This document shows, one piece after another, positions 1 to 8,175 of a stretch of 64,000 nucleotides of DNA (the stretch's first letter is position 1; every line of letters begins with the position of its first letter). Source of the DNA: Rhizobium leguminosarum (GTDB taxonomy: Bacteria > Pseudomonadota > Alphaproteobacteria > Rhizobiales > Rhizobiaceae). The stretch is from contig NZ_CP025012.1 of assembly GCF_002953715.1 (NCBI RefSeq), positions 2,852,001 to 2,916,000 of the forward strand, read 5' to 3'. Below the pieces are notes generated by a model. The model was not told where the DNA came from. It ran no database searches and saw only the letters and a list, made by a program, of their open reading frames with translations. The position numbers and the translations under genes were made by a program.

Positions 1-699
1 CTTGGAAGCCTCGGGGCCGGAATTGATGACGCCTCCGCCGGAATAGATGATCGGACGGCGCGCATTCGCCATCAGTTCGATCGCGGCATGGATCTGGTTG
101 AGGTCGCCCTGGATCTTCGGCTGGTAGCTCTTCTGGATCGCGTAATCGGCGGGCGGTGTGTAGGTGCCGGTCGCAAACTGCACGTCTTTCGGAATATCGA
201 CTACGACGGGGCCCGGACGGCCGGACTGGGCGATGCGGAAGGCCTCGTGAATGACGGCGGCAAGCTGGTTGACATCCTTGACCAGCCAGTTGTGCTTGGT
301 GCAGGGCCGGGTGATGCCGACCGTATCGCATTCCTGGAAGGCGTCGGAGCCGATCAGTGGGGTCGGAACCTGTCCGGTCAGGCAGACGAGCGGGATCGAA
401 TCCATCAGCGCGTCCTGCAGCGGCGTGACCGCATTGGTAGCGCCCGGACCCGAGGTCACCAGCATGACGCCGACCTTGCCGGTGGAGCGGGCGTAACCTT
501 CGGCCGCATGGCCTGCCCCCTGCTCGTGGCGGACGAGGATGTGCTTGACATCCTCCTGCTGGAAGATCTCGTCGTAGATCGGCAGGACCGCGCCGCCCGG
601 ATAGCCGAAAATATGTTCGACACCGTTGTCCTTCAGCGCCTTGAGAACGATCTCCGCTCCCGTCATCCGATTGCCTGCCGCCTGATTGTCCGTGCTCAT
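1..699 (-). CDS. ilvI: Acetolactate synthase large subunit, N-terminal part (gene cut by window edge)
   Basis: This ThDP-dependent enzyme condenses two pyruvates, or pyruvate and 2-oxobutyrate, in the first shared step of Val/Leu/Ile synthesis. Only the first 233 codons are present. The N-terminal ThDP-binding domain is clear: FGYPGGAVLPIYDEIF, then RHEQGAGHAAEGYARSTGK, which carries the catalytic Glu that activates the cofactor, then GPGATNAVTPLQDA and a TGQVPT segment. The start is the ATG at 699 (MSTDNQAAGNRMTGAEI); a second Met twelve codons in is possible. The gene follows a leader-peptide attenuator, which implies control by branched-chain aminoacyl-tRNA charging. The small subunit ilvH would be expected beyond the left edge. 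Family assignment is near certain; the choice between symbols ilvI and ilvB is a matter of convention. Confidence 0.95.
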   Translation of the reverse strand, partial: MSTDNQAAGNRMTGAEIVLKALKDNGVEHIFGYPGGAVLPIYDEIFQQEDVKHILVRHEQGAGHAAEGYARSTGKVGVMLVTSGPGATNAVTPLQDALMDSIPLVCLTGQVPTPLIGSDAFQECDTVGITRPCTKHNWLVKDVNQLAAVIHEAFRIAQSGRPGPVVVDIPKDVQFATGTYTPPADYAIQKSYQPKIQGDLNQIHAAIELMANARRPIIYSGGGVINSGPEASK

Positions 700-758
700 C
701 TGTCTGTTCCGTTTGATGCTGGGATTGCGTTTGTGGCCGGAAGCCCGAATTTCGGGCA

Positions 759-782
759 TAAAAAAAGGCCCCTGAGGAGCCT
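759..782 (-). terminator. Attenuator terminator of ilvI
   Basis: Read on the minus strand, the stem AGGCTCC / GGGGCCT (766-782, one T:G pair, 3-nt loop) is followed by a run of seven T. It lies between the leader peptide and ilvI, so it is an intrinsic terminator inside the leader transcript and is expected to stop transcription when branched-chain aminoacyl-tRNAs are plentiful. Confidence 0.85.
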
Positions 783-790
783 GTCATCTA

Positions 791-838
791 GCGCATGGGT
801 GGCTATCGCCGGATGGTTACACCATCCTGCCCATGCGC
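791..838 (-). promoter_or_regulatory. Long leader hairpin overlapping the end of the leader peptide
   Basis: GCGCATGGG (791-799) pairs perfectly with CCCATGCGC (830-838). Inside it GGATGGT (811-817) faces ACCATCC (821-827). The hairpin contains the last codons and stop of the leader peptide. A ribosome stalled upstream at the Ile/Leu/Val codons would compete with this stem and could favour an alternative pairing upstream of the terminator. The exact antiterminator pairing was not resolved by eye. Confidence 0.7.
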
Positions 839-873
839 TTTCCCACCACGATAAGAGCCGTTGCGATTTTCAT
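817..873 (-). CDS. Branched-chain amino acid leader peptide (ilv attenuation)
   Basis: An 18-codon ORF reads MKIATALIVVGKRMGRMV and then TAA. Residues 3-10 (I-A-T-A-L-I-V-V) are rich in the amino acids made by the pathway, the hallmark of a transcription-attenuation leader peptide. It lies upstream of ilvI and is followed by a stable hairpin and an intrinsic terminator. No Shine-Dalgarno sequence precedes the ATG. The predicted promoter -10 (882-887) ends only eight bases before it, so the mRNA probably starts at or within a few bases of the AUG. It is too short for ordinary gene callers. Confidence 0.85.
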   Translation of the reverse strand: MKIATALIVVGKRMGRMV

Positions 874-881
874 GGTCGGAA

Positions 882-910
882 GTGATAGACAGAAAATTTC
901 GCAGCGTCAA
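882..910 (-). promoter_or_regulatory. Sigma70-type promoter of the ilv leader
   Basis: On the minus strand TTGACG (905-910) and TATCAC (882-887) are 17 bp apart. The usual start point would be G877 or A876, or at the latest A873, the A of the leader ATG. The leader peptide would then be translated from an almost leaderless mRNA. Confidence 0.65.
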
Positions 911-1022
911 CGCATGCCGCAATAAAAAACTGCCCCACGCCTGCATCCCCGAAAATCGATAGGATGAAGGATTTGTTAAAGGATCGACTTTATTCTTCTA
1001 CGCTACCGCAGGGAGTAGCCCT

Positions 1023-3047
1023 TTGCTCAACAACGACTTGCGCACGCCTGGCAAGGCAGGCGAGCATGATCGCCGCGATGGCCATGCGCCGGGAAATCGC
1101 TTTCTCGGCCGCGTCGTCGCATGCAGCGGTTCGCGGGCGACGATTGCCGCCGTTGCCGAACAGGGCGGCACCGACCTGACCGAACTCTGGTCCGTGGGGC
1201 GGTTGATTTCGATCAGCGTCGGCCGCAACCGCGTCGTCGCGCTCGTCTATCAGATGAACACCGGCAGCCATGCCTGGGGCGAAGGCGAAGACAATATTTT
1301 CAAGATCGAGACCGAGCTGCTTGGCGAAGTCCGTGTCGACGAGGACGGGCGCGAGGAATTCTCGACCGGCATCTCGCGTTATCCCTATCTCGGCGCCATC
1401 GCCCACCGTATCCGTTCCGCCGACCTGATGCGCATCTACGATGCCGGCGAAGGTACAACCGCCGTCATTGGCAAGCTGACGCAGGACGAAAGCATCGATG
1501 CGGCGATCCATATCCCCACGATGCTCTCCAAGCATTTCGCCGTCGTCGGCTCCACCGGCGTCGGCAAGTCGACGGCCGTGTCGCTGCTCCTGCACAAGGC
1601 AATCGCGGCGGATCCGAAGCTGCGCGTCCTGATCCTCGATCCGCATAATGAATTCGCCGCCGCCTTTCCCGAGCACGCCGTCACCATCGATACCGATACG
1701 CTCGACCTGCCCTTCTGGCTGATGCGGCTGGAGGAATTTGCCGAGGTCGTGTTTCGCGGCCGCCCGCCGGTGCCCGAAGAGCTCGACATGCTGCGCGATA
1801 TCCTGCCGGAGGCCAAGCGCGCCTTCCGCGGCAGCGACAACTCGCTGGTGCGCCGCACGACGGAAAAGAGTTCGATCACCGCCGACACGCCGGTTCCCTA
1901 CCGCATGGCCGATCTACTGGCGCTGATCGACGAGCGCATCGGCCGCCTGGAAGGCCGCTCGGAAAAGCCCTTCCTGCGGTCGCTGAAGATGCGCCTCATC
2001 GCTGCGATCAACGATCCGCGCTATCACTTCATGTTCTCCAACAATACGATCAGCGACACGATCACCGAAACCATCGCGCAGATCTTCCGCATCCCCGGCG
2101 AAAACCGGCCGATCTGCACCTTCCAGCTTGCGGGCATTCCCTCCGAGGTCGTCAATTCGGTCGCCTCCGTGCTCTGCCGTATGGCCTTCGAGGTGGCGCT
2201 GTGGAGCGACGGCGCCATCCACATGCTCGTCGTCTGCGAGGAAGCTCACCGCTATATCCCCTCCGATCCGAGCCTCGGCTTCGTGCCGACGCGCCAGGCG
2301 ATCGCCCGCATCGCCAAGGAAGGTCGCAAATACGGCGTCTCGCTCGGCATCATCACCCAGCGCCCCGGCGAGCTCGATCAGACGATCCTGTCGCAGTGTT
2401 CGACGCTCTTTGCCATGCGCCTTGCCAACGACCGCGACCAGGAAATCATCCGCTCGGCCATTCCGAACTCGTCGATCTCGACGACCAGCTTCATCTCCTC
2501 GATCGGCAATGGCGAAGCGATCGCCTTCGGCGAGGCGATCAGCGTGCCGATGCGCATGCGCTTTTCCCGCGTCGACGAAAAGCTCCTGCCGAAGGCGAGC
2601 AGCGCCAACAGCAAGAACAGCGAAGAAGATCCGGATACGGTCGATCTGCGCAAGATCGTCACCCGCATGCGGGCGGTGACCGTCGGACCCGACATTTCGA
2701 ATTTCCAGCAGAGCTATGCCGCGTCCGCGGCAGACTTCGACGAGGCTGATCCAGCCGACGAGGATCTCGACGCGAAGCAATACACGCCGCCCGTCTCTTC
2801 CGCCGCGCCGCTCGAATCCTACCGCCGCGAACTGCTGCCGCAAACACCGCGGCTGGACCCCGCCACGTCACCCGCGATCGATCCCAGGCTGGACGCGCTC
2901 CGTCGTGAGATGCGCCGCGATGAGCCGGTCTTTGCCCGGCCGGCACCGCCGACGGATCAGCCCGCAGTCTCCCGCCGGGAGCCCGGCACATCGCTGCGCG
3001 AAAGCATTCTGAAAAAACCGCTGAGCAGCCTTTACAACAAGGAATAA
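1023..3047 (+). CDS. HerA-like ATPase/DNA helicase (DUF87 family)
   Basis: This 674-residue protein has the HerA/FtsK-type layout. An N-terminal beta-barrel-like (HAS) domain begins around residue 25 (FLGRVVACSGSRATI), followed by an ATPase core. Walker A is GSTGVGKS at residues 176-183. Walker B is LVVCEEAH at 402-409, with two acidic residues, followed by an arginine/sensor region ending QRPGELDQTILSQC. The last ~130 residues are Pro/Arg-rich and probably disordered. HerA proteins are hexameric DNA translocases; archaeal members work with the nuclease NurA in end resection, but no nuclease gene is adjacent here. No ATG fits the domain start, so the TTG at 1023 is chosen; GGGAG (1011-1015) lies 7 nt upstream. 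The 3' end overlaps the convergent DapA-like gene by 16 bp. The bacterial role is unclear. Confidence 0.85.
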   Translation: MLNNDLRTPGKAGEHDRRDGHAPGNRFLGRVVACSGSRATIAAVAEQGGTDLTELWSVGRLISISVGRNRVVALVYQMNTGSHAWGEGEDNIFKIETELLGEVRVDEDGREEFSTGISRYPYLGAIAHRIRSADLMRIYDAGEGTTAVIGKLTQDESIDAAIHIPTMLSKHFAVVGSTGVGKSTAVSLLLHKAIAADPKLRVLILDPHNEFAAAFPEHAVTIDTDTLDLPFWLMRLEEFAEVVFRGRPPVPEELDMLRDILPEAKRAFRGSDNSLVRRTTEKSSITADTPVPYRMADLLALIDERIGRLEGRSEKPFLRSLKMRLIAAINDPRYHFMFSNNTISDTITETIAQIFRIPGENRPICTFQLAGIPSEVVNSVASVLCRMAFEVALWSDGAIHMLVVCEEAHRYIPSDPSLGFVPTRQAIARIAKEGRKYGVSLGIITQRPGELDQTILSQCSTLFAMRLANDRDQEIIRSAIPNSSISTTSFISSIGNGEAIAFGEAISVPMRMRFSRVDEKLLPKASSANSKNSEEDPDTVDLRKIVTRMRAVTVGPDISNFQQSYAASAADFDEADPADEDLDAKQYTPPVSSAAPLESYRRELLPQTPRLDPATSPAIDPRLDALRREMRRDEPVFARPAPPTDQPAVSRREPGTSLRESILKKPLSSLYNKE

Positions 3048-3958
3048 GCCTTCCACTCACTCTCCAGTGCGATCAGAGGCTCGACGGCCTCGAGCACCCT
3101 TTGCCGGTCCATCGGTCCGAGCGGCAAGAGAGGGCGTGGGAGCTCTGCCCTGGCGAGTGAGAGAAGGTCGATCAGCGTATAGATCACGCGAAGGCTTCCG
3201 AACGCCTTGAACGTTTGCCAGAGCGGCTCGAGAAGACCATCGAGCCGACGCACTTCGCCGTCCTCGCCTGCAATCGCGGCCTTGGTCAGGGCAGAGGCTA
3301 CGCGCGGAAGCAAGCCGCCGATGACGCTGTACCAGGCGTCGGCACCTGAAAGCAGCGCTTCGGCAGCGCCCCAGTCGCCGCTGTAGCCGATCGCAAGCTT
3401 GGTCTTCTCACGCAATGTCGCCAGTTCGCCTGCGCAATCGCCGTCAACTGGCAGAGGCATCTTCACCGCCCTGATCGTCTCGATGTCAGACAGGCGCTGC
3501 AGAAGATCCCGGCTGAAGGTGAAGTGGGTCGTGCCGGGATTGTTGTAGATGCAAAGCGGCAGCTTCGCCGCATCTGTGACGGCAAGAAAATGCTGATAGG
3601 CCTCTTCCTGAGTAAGCGGCGTGTAGGACACCGGCGCAAGCAGAAGCGCATCCGCACCAGCGGCCTCCGCATCCCTCGCCAGGGCCTGGGCGTGGTCTGT
3701 CCTCAGAGCACCGACACCGACGACGATCGGAACGCGACCGCGCACGCACTCGACCGCAGCCTGAACGGCTCGCCGTCGCTCCTCGCATGTGAGAAAGGCG
3801 TAGATCCCGGTACTGCCGAGAAGACCTACCGAAGCGACGCCGGCATCACACAGGCGTTCCAGCAGGCGGCAGAGAGCTTCGGTATCGACCCGGCCGTCCC
3901 GATCGGCGGGCGTTGGCGGAAAGGCCGAAAGACCATGAAACGGAGAGGCGACGGACAT
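3032..3958 (-). CDS. Dihydrodipicolinate synthase (DapA) family aldolase
   Basis: This 308-residue protein is a TIM-barrel Schiff-base aldolase of the DapA/N-acetylneuraminate lyase superfamily. The Schiff-base lysine is K166 in IRAVKMPLP, and the catalytic tyrosine is Y138 in LCIYNNPGTTHF, with the usual spacing from the lysine. The phosphate/carboxylate loop reads GSTGIY (49-54) instead of the GTTGE of true DapA, which argues against lysine biosynthesis and for another 2-keto acid substrate. It lies 21 bp downstream of a LysE-type exporter, probably cotranscribed with it and divergent from a MocR regulator, so the three genes likely form one small amino-acid or keto-acid module. The actual substrate cannot be read from the sequence. 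Confidence 0.8.
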   Translation of the reverse strand: MSVASPFHGLSAFPPTPADRDGRVDTEALCRLLERLCDAGVASVGLLGSTGIYAFLTCEERRRAVQAAVECVRGRVPIVVGVGALRTDHAQALARDAEAAGADALLLAPVSYTPLTQEEAYQHFLAVTDAAKLPLCIYNNPGTTHFTFSRDLLQRLSDIETIRAVKMPLPVDGDCAGELATLREKTKLAIGYSGDWGAAEALLSGADAWYSVIGGLLPRVASALTKAAIAGEDGEVRRLDGLLEPLWQTFKAFGSLRVIYTLIDLLSLARAELPRPLLPLGPMDRQRVLEAVEPLIALESEWKAYSLL

Positions 3959-3979
3959 GATGCGATCCTGAAAAGACGG

Positions 3980-4594
3980 TCAATGTGAGAACAGCAGACG
4001 CGATCCGGCGCCCGCGAAGAAGACGGCGAGACTTCCCTCGATCCATCGCCGCGCACGGGCGTAGCCGCGCACCATCGGCGCCGTCGAGAAGAGCACGGCA
4101 TAGCCGGTAAATATCAAAACTCCGAGCAGCACGCAGCCGCCGAAAGCTGTGACGGCCATCTCCGGCGAAGCGCCCGGCTTGAGGCCGAGCGACATGATCG
4201 CGACCCAGGCCAGAACCGCCTTCGGGTTGCCGAGATGCATCAGAACGCCACGACGATAGAGCATGCCGAGTTGCGCGGCGGATCGAACGACCTCGCTTGC
4301 CGGCATATCCGACGTAGCTGCCGAGCGGGCCGCCCTCCAGGCGAGCCAGAGGAGGTACAGCCCACCTCCGATTTTGAGAAGCAGCAGGGCATGAGCATAG
4401 CGGACCAGGAGTGTCGAGATGCCGGTGACCGCGACCAACCCCCAGCATGTCGACATCGTGATAACCCCGGCGGCAAGAACCAGCGCCGGTCGACGCCCTT
4501 GCCGCATCGCCACGTTCATGATGGCCATGTTGCTTGGTCCAGGACTGCCTGCAGCGATTGCGTAGGCGATGTAGACGACGAGAAGATCCTGCAT
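3980..4594 (-). CDS. LysE/RhtB family amino-acid exporter
   Basis: This 204-residue integral membrane protein has the family N-terminus MQDLLVVYIAYAIAAGSPGP followed by N; the SPGP(S/N) motif in the first segment is diagnostic. About five or six hydrophobic segments follow, a typical length and topology for LysE/RhtB exporters, which move amino acids out of the cytoplasm with the proton gradient. It is the first gene of a two-gene unit with the DapA-like aldolase and is divergent from the MocR gene at 4743. The three CCATnnTG half-sites between them suggest MocR control. Substrate unknown. Confidence 0.85.
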   Translation of the reverse strand: MQDLLVVYIAYAIAAGSPGPSNMAIMNVAMRQGRRPALVLAAGVITMSTCWGLVAVTGISTLLVRYAHALLLLKIGGGLYLLWLAWRAARSAATSDMPASEVVRSAAQLGMLYRRGVLMHLGNPKAVLAWVAIMSLGLKPGASPEMAVTAFGGCVLLGVLIFTGYAVLFSTAPMVRGYARARRWIEGSLAVFFAGAGSRLLFSH

Positions 4595-4693
4595 TTACCT
4601 GTTTCCAGAAGTTTGCGCACACGCACGGCACACCCGAAGACGAAGAGTGCGCCATCGCGAAGCCACCAATTCGCTTCCTTTTCCTCAATAATT

Positions 4694-4740
4694 GGTCCAT
4701 CATGAAGCGCCATTTTGAAGAATTTCAATAGACCATTTTG
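4694..4740. promoter_or_regulatory. Putative MocR operator: repeated CCAT(C/T)(A/T)TG half-sites
   Basis: Three similar octamers stand in direct orientation just before the MocR start: CCATCATG (4697-4704), CCATTTTG (4710-4717) and CCATTTTG (4733-4740). MocR/GabR-family regulators are known to bind directly repeated half-sites tens of bases apart. The outer two here begin 36 bp apart. Binding is inferred from position and repetition only. Confidence 0.4.
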
Positions 4741-4742
4741 CG

Positions 4743-6251
4743 ATGTCCAAACGGCGCAGCATCATCGAGATACCATCGCTGAACGCGATCGATCGAACGG
4801 CTAATGTCGGTCGCCAGCTTGCGCAGGCCCTGCGGAACGCAATCGCCCGCGGTGAGCTGAGGTCGGGAGAACGCCTTCCTTCGACGCGTAGCCTTGCGAC
4901 TTCGCTGAAGATCGCGCGCGGCACCGTCGTCGAGGTGTTCGATCAGTTGACCGCCGAAGGCTATCTCGAAGCGCGGGTCGGAGCCGGAACCCGTGTTGCC
5001 GCTGATCTGATGGACGCCACGCCAGCGCCCCGGCCTGCACCGGCAGCGTCGTCAACCGCGGATGCTGTCGATCTGCCGTCCCAGGTTGGCCGGCTGATCG
5101 CCATCGCCCGTGCGCTCACCCCGCACCCGCCCGTTCCCTTTGCCATCGCCGTCCCGGCTTCCGGCATTGCGCCGGACGACAACTGGCGCCGTCTCGGCAA
5201 CCGCGTGCGCGCGTCGCGACAGGCCGCACCTTCGGGTTACCACGACCCCATGGGCTTGCTCGAATTAAGGCTTGCCATTGCCGACCACGTCCGGCGCGCG
5301 CGGGCCGTTCATTGCGAGCCGGAACAGGTCATCGTCACATCAGGCACCCAGCAAGGCCTCTATATGGCGGGCCGGGTCCTTCTCTCGCGTGACGATCCGG
5401 TATGGGCCGAGGACCCGGCCTATCCCGGCCTGACGGCCGTGCTCGACGATCTCGGCGTCCGGACGCACCGCCTGCCGGTCGATGCACAGGGAATGAACGT
5501 GGAACGCGGCCTCGAGCTATGTCCGCAGGCGCGCGCCGCATTCGTGACCCCTTCGCACCAATATCCGATCGGCATGCCGCTCAGCATGGCCCGGCGCAAT
5601 GCCTTGATCGCCTGGGCCGACCAAAATCGCGCCTGGATTGTCGAGGACGACTACGACAGCGAGCTGCGTTATGCCGGACACCCATTTCCCTCTATGCAGG
5701 GATTGCGTCCGTCACGCGTCATCTATCTCGGCACGTTCAGCAAGGTGCTCTTTCCTTCCCTGCGCCTCGGCTACGTCATCGCCCCTCCTCCGCTCGCAGA
5801 AGCCTTTGCCGGCGCCCGCGCCATTCTCGACCGGCATTCGCCGATCGCCGAACAGCACGTTCTGGCGGCCTATATGCGGGAAGGCTATTTCGAAGCGCAT
5901 ATCCGGCGCATCCGTGGCCTCTATGCCGAACGCCGCGCTGTTCTGCTTTCGGCGCTCGAGCGGGCCTTGCCTGAGGGCTGCCGCGTTCAGGAGAGCGACC
6001 AGGGCATGCATATACTTCTATGGCTGCCCGAAGAGGTCGACGACATGCAACTCGCCGCAAGCGCCCTGTCGGCAGGCCTCGCCGTGCGTGCGATCTCTCC
6101 GATGTATGCCGCGCGGCCGGCGCGCCCCGGCCTGATGCTGGGCTTCGGCGGATTTCTGCCGGACCAGCTACAGGCGGCGGTTGGCGAACTCGTCAAACTG
6201 CTGAGCCTGCAGATGGCTGGAGCGGGAGACCTGCAACAAACTGAAGCCTAA
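4743..6251 (+). CDS. MocR-type transcriptional regulator (GntR HTH fused to PLP aminotransferase fold)
   Basis: This 502-residue protein has a winged-helix GntR domain at about residues 14-85 (QLAQALRNAIARGELRSGER, then LPSTRSLATSLKIARGTV), a linker, and a class I/II aminotransferase-like domain from ~110 to the end. The PLP-binding lysine is K334 in YLGTFSKVLFPSLRLGY, and VEDDYDSELRY carries the usual Asp. MocR proteins sense a PLP-amine adduct and regulate genes of amino-acid, GABA, taurine or vitamin B6 metabolism. The divergent LysE exporter plus DapA-like aldolase are the likely targets. The PdxR role is possible but unsupported, since no pdx gene is near. The 3' end overlaps the convergent miaA by 4 bp. 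Confidence 0.9.
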   Translation: MSKRRSIIEIPSLNAIDRTANVGRQLAQALRNAIARGELRSGERLPSTRSLATSLKIARGTVVEVFDQLTAEGYLEARVGAGTRVAADLMDATPAPRPAPAASSTADAVDLPSQVGRLIAIARALTPHPPVPFAIAVPASGIAPDDNWRRLGNRVRASRQAAPSGYHDPMGLLELRLAIADHVRRARAVHCEPEQVIVTSGTQQGLYMAGRVLLSRDDPVWAEDPAYPGLTAVLDDLGVRTHRLPVDAQGMNVERGLELCPQARAAFVTPSHQYPIGMPLSMARRNALIAWADQNRAWIVEDDYDSELRYAGHPFPSMQGLRPSRVIYLGTFSKVLFPSLRLGYVIAPPPLAEAFAGARAILDRHSPIAEQHVLAAYMREGYFEAHIRRIRGLYAERRAVLLSALERALPEGCRVQESDQGMHILLWLPEEVDDMQLAASALSAGLAVRAISPMYAARPARPGLMLGFGGFLPDQLQAAVGELVKLLSLQMAGAGDLQQTEA

Positions 6252-7141
6252 ACCGTCAGCCGTTCCCAGCTATCGTCCATCTGGTTGCGGAACCATGTCA
6301 TTTGCCGCTTGGCATATTGCCGCGTCGCCGCAGCCCCCTTTTCCAGCACCTCGTCGCGCGTCATCTCGCCCCGGACCATCGCCGTAATCTGCGACACGCC
6401 GATTGCCTTCATCACAGGCGCCTCGGCCGGCAGATCGAGCGCAAGCAGCGCCCTTACCTCATCTTCCGCGCCTTGCTGCAGCATTTTTTCGAAACGCCCG
6501 TTGATGCGCTGATGCAGTACCGCCCTATCCGGCAGCACGACGATCTTGCGGGCCTCATCGGCGTCGATGATCACCGGTCCCGACTGGCCCTGGAAATCGG
6601 CGATCGACCGCCCCGTCGCCTTCACCACCTCCAGCGCCCGGACGATCCGCTGCCCGTCCTGGCGGTTGAGGCTTGCCGCCATGGCGGGATCTGCCGCGGC
6701 GAGTTCGCCATAGAGCCCGTCCGGGCCCTCCTCCAGCAGCCGCGTCCTGAGGGTCTCCCGCAGCGCCTCCGGTATCGCGGGCATATCGGAGAGACCACCG
6801 GTCAACGCCTTGAAATAAAGCCCTGTGCCGCCGACGAAGACCGGCAGCCGCCCGGCGACCCTGAGCGCCGGCAGCAATGCCGAGACATCCCGCAGCCAGG
6901 CGCCGGTGGAATAGGCCGCACCGGCCGGCACGTGGCCGTAGAGATGATGCGGCACGCCCTGCATCTCCTCTTCCGACGGGCGCGCGGTGAGCACCCGCAG
7001 CGTGTCGTAAACCTGCATGCTGTCGGCGTTGATGACCGCGCCGTCATGGCGCTTGGCCAATTCGACGGCGAGCGCGGACTTGCCGCTGGCGGTCGGCCCG
7101 GTTATCAGGATCGCGTTCACTGTGCTCAGAAGGTTTTCCAT
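6248..7141 (-). CDS. miaA: tRNA dimethylallyltransferase
   Basis: MiaA transfers the dimethylallyl group to N6 of A37 in tRNAs that read U-starting codons. The 297-residue product shows the P-loop GPTASGKS (15-22), the INADSMQVY motif that follows it, then VGGTGLYFKAL and the tRNA-contact region NRQDGQRIVRALEV, ending in QYAKRQMTWFRNQ. Several starts are possible (7171, 7144, 7141). The ATG at 7141 is preferred because GAGGG lies 5 nt upstream, whereas it is too close to the 7144 ATG. Its start codon region interlocks with that of divergent serB (ATG at 7143), so each gene's promoter must lie inside the other. The 3' end overlaps the MocR gene by 4 bp. Confidence 0.95.
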   Translation of the reverse strand: MENLLSTVNAILITGPTASGKSALAVELAKRHDGAVINADSMQVYDTLRVLTARPSEEEMQGVPHHLYGHVPAGAAYSTGAWLRDVSALLPALRVAGRLPVFVGGTGLYFKALTGGLSDMPAIPEALRETLRTRLLEEGPDGLYGELAAADPAMAASLNRQDGQRIVRALEVVKATGRSIADFQGQSGPVIIDADEARKIVVLPDRAVLHQRINGRFEKMLQQGAEDEVRALLALDLPAEAPVMKAIGVSQITAMVRGEMTRDEVLEKGAAATRQYAKRQMTWFRNQMDDSWERLTV

Positions 7142-7142
7142 C

Positions 7143-8033
7143 ATGGCCCTCGTTGCCACGCTTGTTGCCAATCCGTCAAATCCCGTGCTGACACCCGCGA
7201 TCGCCGAACAGGCGGCGGAGGCCGTGAAGGCTTCCGGTCTCTACTGGCTGGCTGATGGCATAGCCTGCGACATCGCGCTGCGCGACGGCACCGATGCGCA
7301 AGCGGCAGAGGCCAATATCCTTGCCGTCATATCAAACGCGCCGATCGACCTCGTCATCCAGGAGCAGGAGACCCGCCGCAAGAAGCTGCTGATCGCCGAC
7401 ATGGATTCGACGATGATCGGCCAGGAATGCATCGACGAACTCGCCGCCGAAGTCGGCCTGAAGGAGAAGGTCGCGACCATCACCGCCCGCGCCATGAATG
7501 GCGAGATCGCCTTCGAGCCTGCCCTGCGTGAGCGTGTCGCCCTGCTGAAGGGCCTGCCGATATCGGTCGTCGACGAGGTGATCGCCAAGCGCATCACGCT
7601 CACGCCGGGCGGCCCGGAACTGCTTGCCACCATGAAGTCTAAAGGCTATTACACCGCGCTTGTCTCCGGCGGCTTCACCGTCTTCACCAGCCGCATCGCT
7701 GCTACCCTCGGCTTCGATGAAAACCGCGCCAACACGCTGCTCGAAGACGGCGGCATTCTCTCCGGCTTCGTCGCCGAACCGATCCTCGGCAAGCAGGCGA
7801 AGGTCGATGCGCTGAACGAGATTTCGGCTCGCCTCGGCATTTCGCCGGAAGAAGCGATCGCCGTCGGTGACGGCGCCAACGATCTCGGCATGCTTCACCT
7901 CGCCGGCGCCGGCGTCGCCCTCCACGCCAAGCCGGCAGTCGCTGTCGAAGCACAGATGCGCATCAACCACGGCGACCTGACCGCCCTGCTCTACATCCAG
8001 GGCTACCGGAAGACGGATTTCGTGACGGCTTGA
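7143..8033 (+). CDS. serB: Phosphoserine phosphatase
   Basis: SerB catalyses the last step of serine synthesis, hydrolysing O-phospho-L-serine. The 296-residue protein has an N-terminal ACT-like region (residues 1-75) and a HAD phosphatase domain. The nucleophile motif is DMDST (D86 nucleophile, D88 acid/base); motif II is LVSGGFTVF, and motifs III/IV are K...GDGANDLGM with the Mg-binding Asp. The start is the ATG at 7143, with AGAAGG (7128-7133) nine bases upstream; a longer upstream in-frame start would run deep into miaA. The gene is followed by a RIME-like repeat. Confidence 0.95.
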   Translation: MALVATLVANPSNPVLTPAIAEQAAEAVKASGLYWLADGIACDIALRDGTDAQAAEANILAVISNAPIDLVIQEQETRRKKLLIADMDSTMIGQECIDELAAEVGLKEKVATITARAMNGEIAFEPALRERVALLKGLPISVVDEVIAKRITLTPGGPELLATMKSKGYYTALVSGGFTVFTSRIAATLGFDENRANTLLEDGGILSGFVAEPILGKQAKVDALNEISARLGISPEEAIAVGDGANDLGMLHLAGAGVALHAKPAVAVEAQMRINHGDLTALLYIQGYRKTDFVTA

Positions 8034-8175
8034 AAGCGATACCAGCGACATTCCCGAAATCGGGGCTGATCGCTGGTGGCTCGTACGGAAGGGCAACCTC
8101 CATAAACCTGCCAAAGAGCCTGTCACCTCCGGACCGCTAGGCCAACGGTCCCGTTTCGAAAGGCCGCCCGGCGCA

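Noticed and set aside
88..885. A 265-residue frame opposite ilvI and its leader
   Set aside because: The minus strand carries clear acetolactate synthase sequence and a leader peptide.
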